This document shows, piece after piece, positions 33,044 through 41,835 of a DNA stretch of 64,000 nucleotides. Made by a program: the position numbers and the translations under genes. The notes beneath the pieces are model-generated. The model was not told where the DNA came from. It made no database searches and saw only the letters and a program-made list of their open reading frames with translations. Positions within the stretch are counted from its first letter, which is position 1. Each line of letters opens with the position of its first letter. Source of the DNA: Anaerohalosphaera lusitana (GTDB lineage: Bacteria > Planctomycetota > Phycisphaerae > Sedimentisphaerales > Anaerohalosphaeraceae); contig NZ_CP019791.1 in assembly GCF_002007645.1 (NCBI RefSeq), positions 2,604,001-2,668,000 on the forward strand, read 5' to 3'.

Positions 33044-33079
33044 CTTGACGATTGAAAATAAAGGGATACACTAATACCT

Positions 33080-33628
33080 ATGTCGTCACAATCCAACGAT
33101 TATGAGATAGCCCTTGAAAGCTGGTTGATCGAAAATCGCCTCAAATATGTGGCAGTGGACCAGCAGAAACGCAATCACTTTGCACGCAACAGCGTCAAGA
33201 GTTTTGACTTCCTGTTGTACAACAATAGGGCGGGTCTCTGCCCCGATGCTGCAGATATGATCGTAGCGGAAGTGAAGGGCAGGCTCTACAAGGGGACAAA
33301 TTTCGCAAGCCTTTCTGGGCTTCAGAACTGGGTCACGCAAGATGACGTGATAGGTCTGGAGGATTGGCAGTCCGTTCTTCAGGAGTCCTCGGCACGACAA
33401 AAGGTTGAAGCGGTTTTTGTCTTTGCATACCGGTTTGAGAAAATAGACGTTGAAACTGACGGCAGGGCGACTTATGATTTCTGCGACAACCGTTATGCGT
33501 TTTTAGCGGTAAAACTCGATGATTATCGCAAACTAATGAAAGTCAGGAGCCCAAAATGGAAGACTTTTTCCGTGCCGGCTGCCGATTTCAGGCAAATTGC
33601 AAAGCCGCTCGGGCAGTTCCTGCTTTGA
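33080..33628 (+). CDS. HYExAFE-family protein
   Basis: 182 residues. The family signature near the N-terminus is varied here: SNDYEIALESWLIENRLKYV in place of HYExAFE, followed by the conserved SVKSFDFLLYN and VAEVKGRLYKG. The D...E-x-K spacing (FDFLLY ... EVKGR) resembles restriction-endonuclease-like folds, so a nuclease-like activity is conceivable but unproven; the family has no known role. It starts an operon-like run with bioB (17 bp), rsmD and the CCA-adding enzyme. Confidence 0.8.
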   Translation: MSSQSNDYEIALESWLIENRLKYVAVDQQKRNHFARNSVKSFDFLLYNNRAGLCPDAADMIVAEVKGRLYKGTNFASLSGLQNWVTQDDVIGLEDWQSVLQESSARQKVEAVFVFAYRFEKIDVETDGRATYDFCDNRYAFLAVKLDDYRKLMKVRSPKWKTFSVPAADFRQIAKPLGQFLL

Positions 33629-33645
33629 AAGGTATTTAAAGCTTC

Positions 33646-34623
33646 ATGAACAAGATTATTACGGATCTTGCCGGCAAGGTTCTCACCGGCGAGCTCCTGG
33701 ATCAGAATGAGTGTCGGATGCTGCTCGACGAAGCAGAGTCCGATTATGACGACCTTCTCTATTGGGCGAACCGCATCAGGCAGGCGAATTTCGGCAATAA
33801 GGTCAAAATGTGTTCGATCGTTCCTGCCAGGCTCGGCGGCTGCGATCAAGACTGCGCGTTCTGCGCCCAGTCCGTGAGATACAACACGAACATCGACAAG
33901 CGTGCAAAGCTTTTGAGCGATGAAGAAATACTCGCAGCAGCCAGAAACGCACGAGACAACGGTGTCCGCAGCTTCGGGATAGTGTATTCCGGAAGGGCGA
34001 TAACCGACGAGGAACTGGACCGGGTTATCGAACTCGCGAAGATCATAAAGAATGACTACGGCCTGCAGCTTTGCGGCTCACTTGGCACTATCTCCGCAGA
34101 ACAGGCCAAGCTGCTGGCCGATGCCGGTTTTTCCAGATATAACCACAACGTGGAAACCTCGCGAAGTCATTTTCCCAATATAGTGACCACACACAAATTC
34201 GATGATCGGGTTAAGACGATCAAAAACGCTATCAGTGCGGGCCTGGGTGTGTGCGGCGGGGGTCTGTTCGGCCTAGGTGAAACCCAAGCAGATCGCATCG
34301 AGATGGCGATCGAATTGCGGGACCTCGGCGTCGACATGGTCCCGATGAACTTCCTGCACCCCATCGAAGGCACACCAATGGGTGATAACGAACCTATGCA
34401 GCCGCGAGAGATCCTGACCACGGTGGCTCTTTACCGTTTTATCCTGCCAAAGGCCAGCCTGAAGGTCGCGGGTGGCCGCAAGCTCAACCTGCGTACCCTG
34501 CAAAGCTGGATCTTCCAAGCAGGCGCGACCTCGATCATCACCGGCGACTACCTGACGACCGCGGGAAGCTCTGTAAGCGAGGACGTGCAAATGCTAAAGG
34601 ACCTCGGATTGGAGCCCTGCTGA
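33646..34623 (+). CDS. bioB: Biotin synthase
   Basis: 325 residues, typical. Radical SAM cluster motif GGCDQDCAFCAQS gives Cys66, Cys70 and Cys73; YNHNVETS, NFLHPIEGTP and the late GRKLNLRTLQSWIFQAGA are BioB-specific. It inserts sulfur into dethiobiotin using two Fe-S clusters. The gene lies between the HYExAFE gene and rsmD, with 1 bp to the latter. Confidence 0.95.
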   Translation: MNKIITDLAGKVLTGELLDQNECRMLLDEAESDYDDLLYWANRIRQANFGNKVKMCSIVPARLGGCDQDCAFCAQSVRYNTNIDKRAKLLSDEEILAAARNARDNGVRSFGIVYSGRAITDEELDRVIELAKIIKNDYGLQLCGSLGTISAEQAKLLADAGFSRYNHNVETSRSHFPNIVTTHKFDDRVKTIKNAISAGLGVCGGGLFGLGETQADRIEMAIELRDLGVDMVPMNFLHPIEGTPMGDNEPMQPREILTTVALYRFILPKASLKVAGGRKLNLRTLQSWIFQAGATSIITGDYLTTAGSSVSEDVQMLKDLGLEPC

Positions 34624-34624
34624 T

Positions 34625-35221
34625 ATGCGAATAATTGCTGGATCGAAGCGCGGGATGAAGCTTTTGCCTCCCAAGAACATGGAAACAAGGCCGATCACGG
34701 ATCGTGCGAAGGAGGCTTTGTTCAGCGTAATATTCAAATATGACATGCCCGCGGACTGTGTTGTAGGCGATCTGTTCTGCGGCACGGGTTCGATGGGACT
34801 TGAATGTCTCAGCAGGGGGGCGAAACATGCCACCTTCATCGATCAGAGTGCCCAGGTCATCGATCTTCTCGAAAAGAACATTTCAAAGGCGCATTTCGAG
34901 GCCGAGTCAAAGGTCATCCGGGGTAATGTATTCAAGATCGGTGCCCCGGTCGGATTCGAAGAACCAAAGTACGATCTCGTTTTCGTCGACCCGCCTTATG
35001 TGATGGCGCGGGATACGGTCCAGAAGTCCCGGCTGGGCAGGCTGCTGCATTTGCTCTGTGAGCAGGTTCGGCCTGGCGCGATAGTGATCGTTCGAACACA
35101 CAAAAGGACGCAGTTGGAAGATCAGTACGGCGAGCTCAAGGTCATAGATGAGCGGAGCTGGGGTTCGACGTCGGTAACGATTCTGCGATATGAACCCGGT
35201 GAACAGGACGATGACGAATAA
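34625..35221 (+). CDS. rsmD: 16S rRNA (guanine(966)-N(2))-methyltransferase
   Basis: 198 residues. N-terminal MRIIAGSKRGMKLLPP and RPITDRAKEALFSVI are RsmD-specific; the SAM-binding GDLFCGTGSMGLECLSRGA and catalytic FVDPPYVM (N/DPPY type) are intact. Methylates G966 of 16S rRNA in the 30S subunit. Its TAA overlaps the start of the next gene. Confidence 0.94.
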   Translation: MRIIAGSKRGMKLLPPKNMETRPITDRAKEALFSVIFKYDMPADCVVGDLFCGTGSMGLECLSRGAKHATFIDQSAQVIDLLEKNISKAHFEAESKVIRGNVFKIGAPVGFEEPKYDLVFVDPPYVMARDTVQKSRLGRLLHLLCEQVRPGAIVIVRTHKRTQLEDQYGELKVIDERSWGSTSVTILRYEPGEQDDDE

Positions 35222-36425
35222 GCAGGCAGCAACAAAGGTCGTCCATAGACTCCGCGAAGAGGGCTACCAGGCTCTGTTCGCAGGCGGGTGCGTGCGTGAT
35301 ATGCTGCTGGGCCGTCAGGCAAAGGATTACGATGTTGTCACAGACGCCAGACCGAAGCAGGTAATGGATATTTTCAGGCGTACACTTGAGATCGGCGCCC
35401 AGTTCGGCGTAGTCGTCGTCATGCTCAAAAAGCATCAAGTGGAAGTCGCAACCTTCAGAACCGAAAGCGGATACGCGGACGGCCGCCATCCCCAGGAGGT
35501 TCATTTCTCCAACGCAAGAGAGGATGCTGCCCGGCGGGACTTCACCATTAACGGCATGTTCTATGACCCCGTTGCAGAGCAAGTGTATGACTATGTAGGC
35601 GGCCAGACGGATTTGGACCGGCAGGTTATCCGAACGATAGGTGAGCCGCACGAGCGCTTCAGCGAAGATTTCCTCCGCATGCTGCGCGCGGTGCGATTTG
35701 CAACGCAGCTTGATTTTGAGATCGATCCAGCAACGTGGAACGCGGTGCGTGAGCTTGCCGGCAATATAACCCGCATCAGCGGTGAACGCATCGGCATGGA
35801 ACTTGAGGCAATGCTCATTTCCCCGAACCGAGCCAGGGGTGCGAGACTGCTCATCGAAAACGAGCTGGCTGATCAGATTTTCCCAGAGATTGACCCAAAT
35901 GAGTTGACGGCGGGTATTGGAGTGCTTGAACAGCTTCCCAATGGCGCAGGATACGAATTGACACTGGCAGGTCTGTTTTCGGCTTGCAAATCTGCGGCTG
36001 TGATCAATAGCCTGGCCGTAATCAGGCCCAGCAACGCACTGATAAAGCATGTGCAGTTTCTGCTGGATAACAGGGGCGTATTGCTTGAAGATGATATGAG
36101 ACTTGCACGGCTGCGTCTTTTGCTGGCGGAGCCCTATTTCGACGACCTTTACGAGTACCAGCTCGCTATCCAGAAAGCTAAAGGCGAATCTGTCAAGCCG
36201 CTCGAAACCATACGATCTCGGGCTCAGGAACTGAAAGGCACCGAATTGACTCCCGATCCACTTTTGGACGGTCACGAACTGATGAAACTTGGGGTAAAAC
36301 CGGGCCCAATGGTTGGTGAAGTCGCCCGAGAGATGTATCTGGAGCAGCTAGACAACAGGCTGAGAACCAGACAAAAGGCCGAAGAATGGGTACGAAATCG
36401 AATAAACAGTGATAAAACGGGCTAA
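35211..36425 (+). CDS. CCA-adding/poly(A) polymerase-family tRNA nucleotidyltransferase
   Basis: 404 residues from ATG 35211, which overlaps the rsmD stop (ATGACGAATAA); an upstream start at 35190 would lengthen the overlap. The nucleotidyltransferase head is clear: ALFAGGCVRDMLLGRQAKDY (GG...D-x-D region), VVTDARPKQVMDIF, RRDFTINGMFYDP, GEPHERFSEDFLRMLRAVRF. It belongs to the class II PcnB/Cca family without an HD domain. Either CCA addition or polyadenylation is possible; none of the seven tRNA genes in this window encodes CCA, so a CCA enzyme is required somewhere in the genome. Confidence 0.92.
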   Translation: MTNKQAATKVVHRLREEGYQALFAGGCVRDMLLGRQAKDYDVVTDARPKQVMDIFRRTLEIGAQFGVVVVMLKKHQVEVATFRTESGYADGRHPQEVHFSNAREDAARRDFTINGMFYDPVAEQVYDYVGGQTDLDRQVIRTIGEPHERFSEDFLRMLRAVRFATQLDFEIDPATWNAVRELAGNITRISGERIGMELEAMLISPNRARGARLLIENELADQIFPEIDPNELTAGIGVLEQLPNGAGYELTLAGLFSACKSAAVINSLAVIRPSNALIKHVQFLLDNRGVLLEDDMRLARLRLLLAEPYFDDLYEYQLAIQKAKGESVKPLETIRSRAQELKGTELTPDPLLDGHELMKLGVKPGPMVGEVAREMYLEQLDNRLRTRQKAEEWVRNRINSDKTG

Positions 36426-36474
36426 AAGGGGGGAGTCTTAGGGAACTTTTCTCACAATTTGCCCCAATAAGTAC

Positions 36475-36503
36475 TTGCCTGATAATATCATTTGTGATAG
36501 ATT
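36475..36503 (+). promoter_or_regulatory. Promoter of the tRNA-Ala/tRNA-Ser unit
   Basis: TTGCCT at 36475-36480, 17-bp spacer, TAGATT at 36498-36503; start expected near 36511, just before the tRNA-Ala. Confidence 0.5.
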
Positions 36504-36514
36504 TTGCCGCACGC

Positions 36515-36587
<73 letters not shown>

Positions 36588-36623
36588 TTGCCTTGCAGCC
36601 CGGCTGTGAGGCAATGCTTTTTT
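36588..36623 (+). terminator. Intrinsic terminator between tRNA-Ala and tRNA-Ser
   Basis: TTGCCT/AGGCAA outer stem with an inner CAGC/GCTG stem, followed by TTTTTTT. Confidence 0.75.
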
Positions 36624-36630
36624 ACAATCT

Positions 36631-36720
36631 GGAGAGGTGACCGAGTGGCTTAAGGTAACGGTTTGCTAAACCGTCGTACGGCGTAAAGCCGTACCGGGGG
36701 TTCGAATCCCCCCCTCTCCG
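36631..36720 (+). tRNA. tRNA-Ser (anticodon GCT)
   Basis: Class II tRNA: acceptor GGAGAGG with CCTCTCC, anticodon stem ACGGT/ACCGT with loop TTGCTAA giving GCT, long variable arm (GTACGGCGTAAAGCCGTAC), T-loop TTCGAAT, discriminator G. Confidence 0.95.
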
Positions 36721-36913
36721 TTTTTTCATTTTTTACACTCAAAATCGCTGATTCTGCGCAAACTGCGTGATTTATGCGCAAAAAAACGCGGTTTGGTTCG
36801 ATTTCTTGAAACCCCGGATGCTCGGTGGTTTTTGGTACCTGGCGTTTTGCTGCGAGGCTGGTATGAGGTTTGGGCGAAGGTTTGCCTACTCAAAGAAGTC
36901 TTGGGGATTATTA

Positions 36914-38080
36914 TCAGCTCGTCGGGTGGTGTCGTTTTCTGTAGTTGAGGGGCGTTTCCTTCATGTGCTTGTGGAAAACCTGCACCATGTAGGTTGCTGA
37001 CGAGAATCCTGTTTTCTCAGCGATCTGTGAAACCGTCCAGTCGGTTTGCAGCAGCAAGTCTTTTATTCTGGCAACTCGTTCTTTTTGTATGTAATTGTTT
37101 ATGGTGCAACCCATTTCCCTGCGAAATCTCAGCTCAATGGCACGCCGGGATAATGCGACCTGATCGGCGATGTCGTTGATTGCGATCGTGTCGTGTAAGC
37201 TCTCTTTGATAAGCCTTGCTGCCGTTGCTACTTCTTTATCGTCCATTGCGAAAATATCCGTGGATCTTCGAGTGACCACATAAAGAGGGTCAATGGTTAT
37301 CTGAGCGTTATCGATGCGGTCGCCTGAGAGCATTTTGTTGAGCAGTTCCGCTGCCATGTATCCAGCCTTTTCTGTCGACAGCGCTATGCTTGAAAGGGGA
37401 AACTCGGAAAGTTCACAGATCAATTCGTCATTGTCGACCCCGAGGATTGCTGCATCTTGAGGGACATTCAGGCCGGCAAGCATGCACGCCTCTGCGATAT
37501 CCTGGCTTCGATCATCGTTGCAGGCGAAAATTCCGACCGGTTTTGGCAGTGCTTCCAGCCACTCGACCAGCAGAGCTTGTTCGTTCTCCTGCCATCGCTT
37601 GTCGTTTGCTTGCGGATGTGCAAATGCGTGAAGGTCGTAACCAGCTTCTTGTACCGCGTCACCGAAGCCCTGCTTGCGGAGCTGTGACCAGTACATCTCA
37701 TCAAATCCGCAAAATGCAAAATTCTTGAAGTTCCTATCAAGGAAATGTTCTGCTGCCATTTTACCAACTGCCGTATCATCGGCTATGATTGTTGGCAGGT
37801 TCTGACAAACATCTTTGATACCCTGCACTATCATCGGTATCCCAAGGTCGATTGCCGGCAATAATGTCTGCGCATCGTCGGTGTGCGCGATAATGCCATC
37901 TACCAGGTTTAGCTGGGGCGATGAACCGGCGTCTTCGGGTGATTTCCTGTAGAATGGGAGATTGCGGGAAAAGGACCATGGGCCGTGTAAGCGGGAGAAT
38001 ATCGCGATGCCTGAAAGCAGACTCTGGCCGTAGCCTCGTGAAGTTTCGATCAACAGGCCTATTCTTGGTATATGTTTCAT
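36914..38080 (-). CDS. XylR-like AraC-family regulator with LacI-type sensor domain
   Basis: 388 residues from ATG 38080; a TTG at 38104 would add eight. Residues 1-275 form a periplasmic-binding-protein-like sensor (RIGLLIETSRGYGQSLLSGI, VDGIIAHTDDAQTLLPAIDL, GVDNDELICELSEFPLSSIA), as in XylR. Residues 285-388 are an AraC DNA-binding domain with two helix-turn-helix units (INDIADQVALSRRAIELRFR and VSQIAEKTGFSSATYMVQVF). Such proteins bind a sugar and activate uptake genes. It is divergent from a sugar porter, and the 21-bp-spaced direct repeats between them are its likely binding site. The inducing sugar is not determinable here. Confidence 0.92.
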   Translation of the reverse strand: MKHIPRIGLLIETSRGYGQSLLSGIAIFSRLHGPWSFSRNLPFYRKSPEDAGSSPQLNLVDGIIAHTDDAQTLLPAIDLGIPMIVQGIKDVCQNLPTIIADDTAVGKMAAEHFLDRNFKNFAFCGFDEMYWSQLRKQGFGDAVQEAGYDLHAFAHPQANDKRWQENEQALLVEWLEALPKPVGIFACNDDRSQDIAEACMLAGLNVPQDAAILGVDNDELICELSEFPLSSIALSTEKAGYMAAELLNKMLSGDRIDNAQITIDPLYVVTRRSTDIFAMDDKEVATAARLIKESLHDTIAINDIADQVALSRRAIELRFRREMGCTINNYIQKERVARIKDLLLQTDWTVSQIAEKTGFSSATYMVQVFHKHMKETPLNYRKRHHPTS

Positions 38081-38118
38081 TGGGAGAAGACCTTGGTTTT
38101 GCAAATGTTTCGAGATGG

Positions 38119-38154
38119 TTTGCGCAATATTTACATCATTTTGCGCTATATTGA
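38119..38154. promoter_or_regulatory. Direct-repeat operator for the XylR-like regulator
   Basis: TTTGCGCAATATTTA at 38119-38133 and TTTGCGCTATATTGA at 38140-38154 match at 13 of 15 bases and start 21 bp apart, two helical turns, as AraC-family half-sites do. The second copy overlaps a TTGACT that could be the -35 of the sugar porter gene. Confidence 0.6.
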
Positions 38155-38244
38155 CTTGTGCTGCAAGTTGATTTTGGGGATACTGTTTGCGGTGTCATAG
38201 TTCTAAGGTTGGGATTAAACTTAATGTCGATGGGGGGGAGAGGT

Positions 38245-39720
38245 ATGAAAGTGGTCAAAGAAAAAACAGATGGCGAGTATAATCTAAGGTACTTACTTGG
38301 CATTTCTCTTGTCTCGGCCATGGGAGGGCTGTTGTTCGGGTACGATCTTGTGGTGATCGGAGGCGCCAAGGAGTTTTACGAACTGGTTTACAACTTATCC
38401 TCACCGGCCATCAAGGGCTGGGCCGTGAGCAGTTGTATCGTCGGCTGTATAATTGGGGCTCTGTGCGTGGGCAAGCCTGCAGATGTTTTTGGCCGCAAAA
38501 AGCTGCTGATCGTTTCCGCTGCGATGTTTTTCGTTTCCGCGATCGGGTCCGGATATGCGCCCACATTCACGCAGTTCGTACTTTATCGCCTGCTTGGCGG
38601 GATCGGAATGGGTTTCGCATCGACGCTTTCGCCGATGTATATCGCCGAGGTTTCGCCGGCATCACTTCGGGGGCGGTTTGTATCACTGAATCAGATGACG
38701 ATCGTGATCGGTATTCTGCTGGCCCAACTTGTGAATTATCTGATACTGCAGTCGCACCCTGTCCCGGAAGGGGTCGAGGGAGCAGCGCTTCTCAACACCT
38801 GGAACGGTCAGACCGGCTGGCGGTGGATGTTTGCCGCCGAGGGAATACCGGCCTTGCTTTTCTTTGCATTGATGTTTACTGTGCCGAACAGTCCGCGATG
38901 GCTTTGCAGGGCGGGTCGAACTGAAAAGGCTGTGACAGTCATGGAAAAGGTCGGCGGCGCCGGGTACGCCGGGAACTCGCTTGCCAGTATACTCGAGACG
39001 TTCGATGAGAAGTCGCGACGACACGAAGTCAGAGAGCTTCTAAAGCCCCGCATGCGAAAGATCCTGCTGATCGGCATCGTCCTTGCCGTGTTCCAGCAGT
39101 GGTGCGGCATAAACGTGGTCTTCAACTACGCACACGACATTTTCAAGGCTGCCGGCTACAACGTAAGCGGTGTGCTGTTCAACCTGGTGATCGTTGGCAT
39201 TACAAACTTTGCGTTTACTATCGTTGCGATGTTTACGGTTGATAAGATCGGTCGCAAGTCACTGCTGCTGTGGGGTTCGGCAGGTCTGGCTATTTCATTC
39301 GGGGTGGTCGGTCTGTTTTTCCACCTGAACGTACAAGGTATTCTGGTGCTGTTGATGGTTCTGGCTGCTTTGGCCTGTTTCGCAGCAACGCTTGGTCCGG
39401 TGGTCTGGGTCGTTATATCGGAAATATTTCCCAACCGCATACGAGGACTCGCAACTTCCATTGCTGTCCTTTCCCTGTGGATAGGCAATTTTGTCCTCTC
39501 TTATACTTTCCCGATCATTCAGGATGCGTACAGCATTGCAGCAACATTCTGGATATATGCCGTGGTCTGCGTGCTGGGGGTTGTCTTTATAAGAATATAT
39601 ATTCCTGAGACTAAGGGCAAGACACTAGAACAAATTGAAGCGAATCTGTTAGACGAGAATTTGAAAGAAACTTATGGTGAATCACAGGGAACTGGTAAGA
39701 AAGTCGCTGGATCACGTTGA
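38245..39720 (+). CDS. Sugar porter family MFS transporter
   Basis: 491 residues from ATG 38245, preceded by a strong GGGGGGAGAGG site; earlier in-frame starts lack one. Twelve membrane helices with family signatures: AMGGLLFGYDLVVIGG, KPADVFGRKKLLIVSA (the G-R-K/R loop), RLLGGIGMGFASTLSPMYIAEVSP, FQQWCGINVVFNYAHDIF, DKIGRKSLLLWG and PETKGKTLEQIE near the C-terminus. It is a proton-coupled or facilitative sugar importer of the XylE/AraE/GLUT group. Divergent from the XylR-like gene and overlapping the next gene by 47 bp, which couples their translation. Confidence 0.94.
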   Translation: MKVVKEKTDGEYNLRYLLGISLVSAMGGLLFGYDLVVIGGAKEFYELVYNLSSPAIKGWAVSSCIVGCIIGALCVGKPADVFGRKKLLIVSAAMFFVSAIGSGYAPTFTQFVLYRLLGGIGMGFASTLSPMYIAEVSPASLRGRFVSLNQMTIVIGILLAQLVNYLILQSHPVPEGVEGAALLNTWNGQTGWRWMFAAEGIPALLFFALMFTVPNSPRWLCRAGRTEKAVTVMEKVGGAGYAGNSLASILETFDEKSRRHEVRELLKPRMRKILLIGIVLAVFQQWCGINVVFNYAHDIFKAAGYNVSGVLFNLVIVGITNFAFTIVAMFTVDKIGRKSLLLWGSAGLAISFGVVGLFFHLNVQGILVLLMVLAALACFAATLGPVVWVVISEIFPNRIRGLATSIAVLSLWIGNFVLSYTFPIIQDAYSIAATFWIYAVVCVLGVVFIRIYIPETKGKTLEQIEANLLDENLKETYGESQGTGKKVAGSR

Positions 39721-40936
39721 TCCCGGCAAGGTCGTTGTCGATTTTGGAAGCACGCCGGTCACGGGCATGCATGTTTTGTGCGTTGCCCGACTGCGTGAAC
39801 ATTATGGGCTGGAGAAAAAGCCGGTAAAAGTATCTGATCCATACCAGATGCTCGGCGAGATAGAGCCGGATCTGCTCGATGCCATGGGCGTGGATACCAT
39901 CGGGCTTGCACCGCCGGCCACAATGTTCGGTTTCAAAAACAACAACTGGAAGGAATTTACGACACCCTGGGGACAGGAGGTTCTTGTTGGCGGGGATTTC
40001 AATGTTACAAAGGACAGCAACGGCGATCTGCTGATGTATCCGCAGGGTGACACTGACTCAATGCCGAGTGGACGAATGCCGGCAAGCGGTTATTTCTTCG
40101 ATACCATCATACGCCAGGAGCCGATTGATGAAGACAAGCTCGACCCTGCAGACAATCTCGAAGAGTTCGGACCGATCTCCGATGAGGACCTCAACTATTA
40201 CAAAAAGCAGGCAGGTAAGCTCGCGGACTCAGGCAGGGCGGTTGTCAGCAGCCTTGGCGGTACTGCTTTTGGCGACATCGCGCTGGTTCCGGCGCCATTC
40301 TTGAAGAACCCCAAAGGCATCAGGGACATAACCGAATGGTACATGTCAACGGCTATGAGACCGGACTACATTCATGCAATATTCTCGAAGCAGAGCGAGA
40401 TCGCAATTGATAATCTCGCCAGGCTGCACGATGCCGTCGGCGAAGCCATAGATGTCCTGCTTATTTGCGGCACGGACTTTGGCACACAAACGTCCAGTTT
40501 CTGCTCGACTGAGACGTTCGATAAGCTATATGCTCCGTACTATAAAAAGCTCAACAACTGGATTCACGCGAATACGACCTGGAAGACTTTCAAGCACTCC
40601 TGCGGTGCGGTTGCCAATTTCATGGAGCACTTTATCGAATGCGGGTTCGACATTATCAATCCCGTCCAGTGTTCGGCAGCGGGAATGGATCCGAAAACGC
40701 TCAAGGAGTCTTACGGCGACAGGATCGTCTTCTGGGGCGGCGGGGTTGATACACAAAAGACACTGCCTTTCCAGACACCGGAGGACGTTCGCCAAGAGGT
40801 GCTGAGCCGCTGCGAAACATTCGCCCCAGGCGGAGGCTTCGTATTCGACGCAATCCATAACGTACAGGCCAACGCCCCCGTCGAAAACGTTGTAGCCATG
40901 ATCGAAGCGGTCAAAGAATTCAACGGCGAAGGCTGA
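39674..40936 (+). CDS. Uroporphyrinogen-decarboxylase-family methyltransferase-like protein (MtaA/CmuA type)
   Basis: 420 residues with the UroD-like barrel. It has the zinc-site layout of cobalamin-dependent methyltransferases in this family: FKHSCGAVANFMEHFIECGF (His-x-Cys) and INPVQCSAAGMDPKTLKESY (Cys), plus VFWGGGVDTQKTLPFQTPED. These features separate it from haem-pathway UroD. Members transfer methyl groups between corrinoid proteins, coenzyme M-like thiols or folate, but many planctomycete copies have no assigned substrate. The gene begins inside the end of the sugar porter gene, so its substrate is likely linked to the imported sugar; a role in demethylating a methylated sugar is an inference. 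Confidence 0.82.
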   Translation: MVNHRELVRKSLDHVDPGKVVVDFGSTPVTGMHVLCVARLREHYGLEKKPVKVSDPYQMLGEIEPDLLDAMGVDTIGLAPPATMFGFKNNNWKEFTTPWGQEVLVGGDFNVTKDSNGDLLMYPQGDTDSMPSGRMPASGYFFDTIIRQEPIDEDKLDPADNLEEFGPISDEDLNYYKKQAGKLADSGRAVVSSLGGTAFGDIALVPAPFLKNPKGIRDITEWYMSTAMRPDYIHAIFSKQSEIAIDNLARLHDAVGEAIDVLLICGTDFGTQTSSFCSTETFDKLYAPYYKKLNNWIHANTTWKTFKHSCGAVANFMEHFIECGFDIINPVQCSAAGMDPKTLKESYGDRIVFWGGGVDTQKTLPFQTPEDVRQEVLSRCETFAPGGGFVFDAIHNVQANAPVENVVAMIEAVKEFNGEG

Positions 40937-41187
40937 TTTGTTAGATAATTCTTGGGCCTGAAAGACGACTCGGCAGGCATCCAGTGCATTGTTTTGCTGG
41001 CTGTCCATGTTTTGTGGCCTGCGGTCTGTTTTTCCTTTCTTTTTTGCTGTGAGTTCGAACATGCTTTTATAATTGAGGTAAGCAAAAGAAACGAATCTAA
41101 CACAAAAACAGCTTGAAATGTGCACTTAGATTAGGTATTTGTGCTGGCTCCTGGTTTGGTTTACTTACTTTAGCGGAGCAGATAGCT

Positions 41188-41835
41188 GTGAATTACAAAT
41201 ATATTCTTTTCGACCTTGATGGTACATTGATCAACACCCTGGCTGACCTTTCGAACTCGATGAACTATGGGCTAAAACAACTCGGTCAGCCTGTGCACAG
41301 TCACGAAGAATGCCGAAAGATGATAGGCAGCGGCGTTCGCAAATTCGCCCAGCAGGCGCTGCCGCCAACTGATCAGGATCTGGTGGATGAGCTGTTGAAC
41401 CTTATGCGCGACCATTATCGGCAGAATTGCACTGTTGATACCGTGGTTTACGGGGGTATAAATGAGCTGCTTGCCGAACTGGACAGTATATGTGTCCCGA
41501 TGGCGGTCGTAACCAATAAGGACGAGGATGTTGCACGGGCGATTGTGAGACACTATTTTGGCGATCGATATTTCAAAAAGGTTGCCGGCGCGAAAGACGG
41601 CGTTGCGATCAAGCCTGACCCGGCTGTCACCCTGGCTATCGCCGAAGAACTCGGCTTTTCGGCCGAAGAGACACTTTTTGTGGGTGACAGCGACATTGAT
41701 ATGCTCACCGGAACGGCCTGCGGCATGAAGACCGTGGGTGTGAGCTGGGGATTTCGCGACAGTGAGCTTTTGAAACAGGCCGGCGCTGATGTGGTTGTGG
41801 ACGAGCCTGCGGAAATCGTTGAATTGCTCGCTTGA
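41188..41835 (+). CDS. HAD-superfamily phosphoglycolate-phosphatase-like hydrolase
   Basis: 215 residues from GTG 41188 (GCGGAG ten nt upstream); longer starts lack similarity. HAD motifs: ILFDLDGTLINTLADL (nucleophile and acid Asp), VVTNKDEDVARAIV (motif II), AIKPDPAVTLAIAEELG (Lys motif III) and FVGDSDIDMLTGTACGM (motif IV). The helical cap fits the Gph/PGP group; the exact substrate is uncertain. The stop overlaps the -35 box of the thrS promoter. Confidence 0.88.
   Translation: MNYKYILFDLDGTLINTLADLSNSMNYGLKQLGQPVHSHEECRKMIGSGVRKFAQQALPPTDQDLVDELLNLMRDHYRQNCTVDTVVYGGINELLAELDSICVPMAVVTNKDEDVARAIVRHYFGDRYFKKVAGAKDGVAIKPDPAVTLAIAEELGFSAEETLFVGDSDIDMLTGTACGMKTVGVSWGFRDSELLKQAGADVVVDEPAEIVELLA

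Larger units (their letters stand above)
32686..33079. other. Intergenic region with a minus-strand terminator and a possible small gene
   Basis: Between hisS and the HYExAFE gene. It contains a terminator oriented for minus-strand transcription and an 80-codon minus-strand ORF described separately. Nothing else is recognised. Confidence 0.5.

Noticed and set aside
35142-36275. 377-codon minus-strand ORF
   Set aside because: Lies wholly antisense to the CCA-adding enzyme, whose motifs are intact; composition is that of a mirrored frame.
36767-37000. 77-codon ORF after tRNA-Ser
   Set aside because: No ribosome site, overlaps the 3' end of the regulator gene in antisense, no family.
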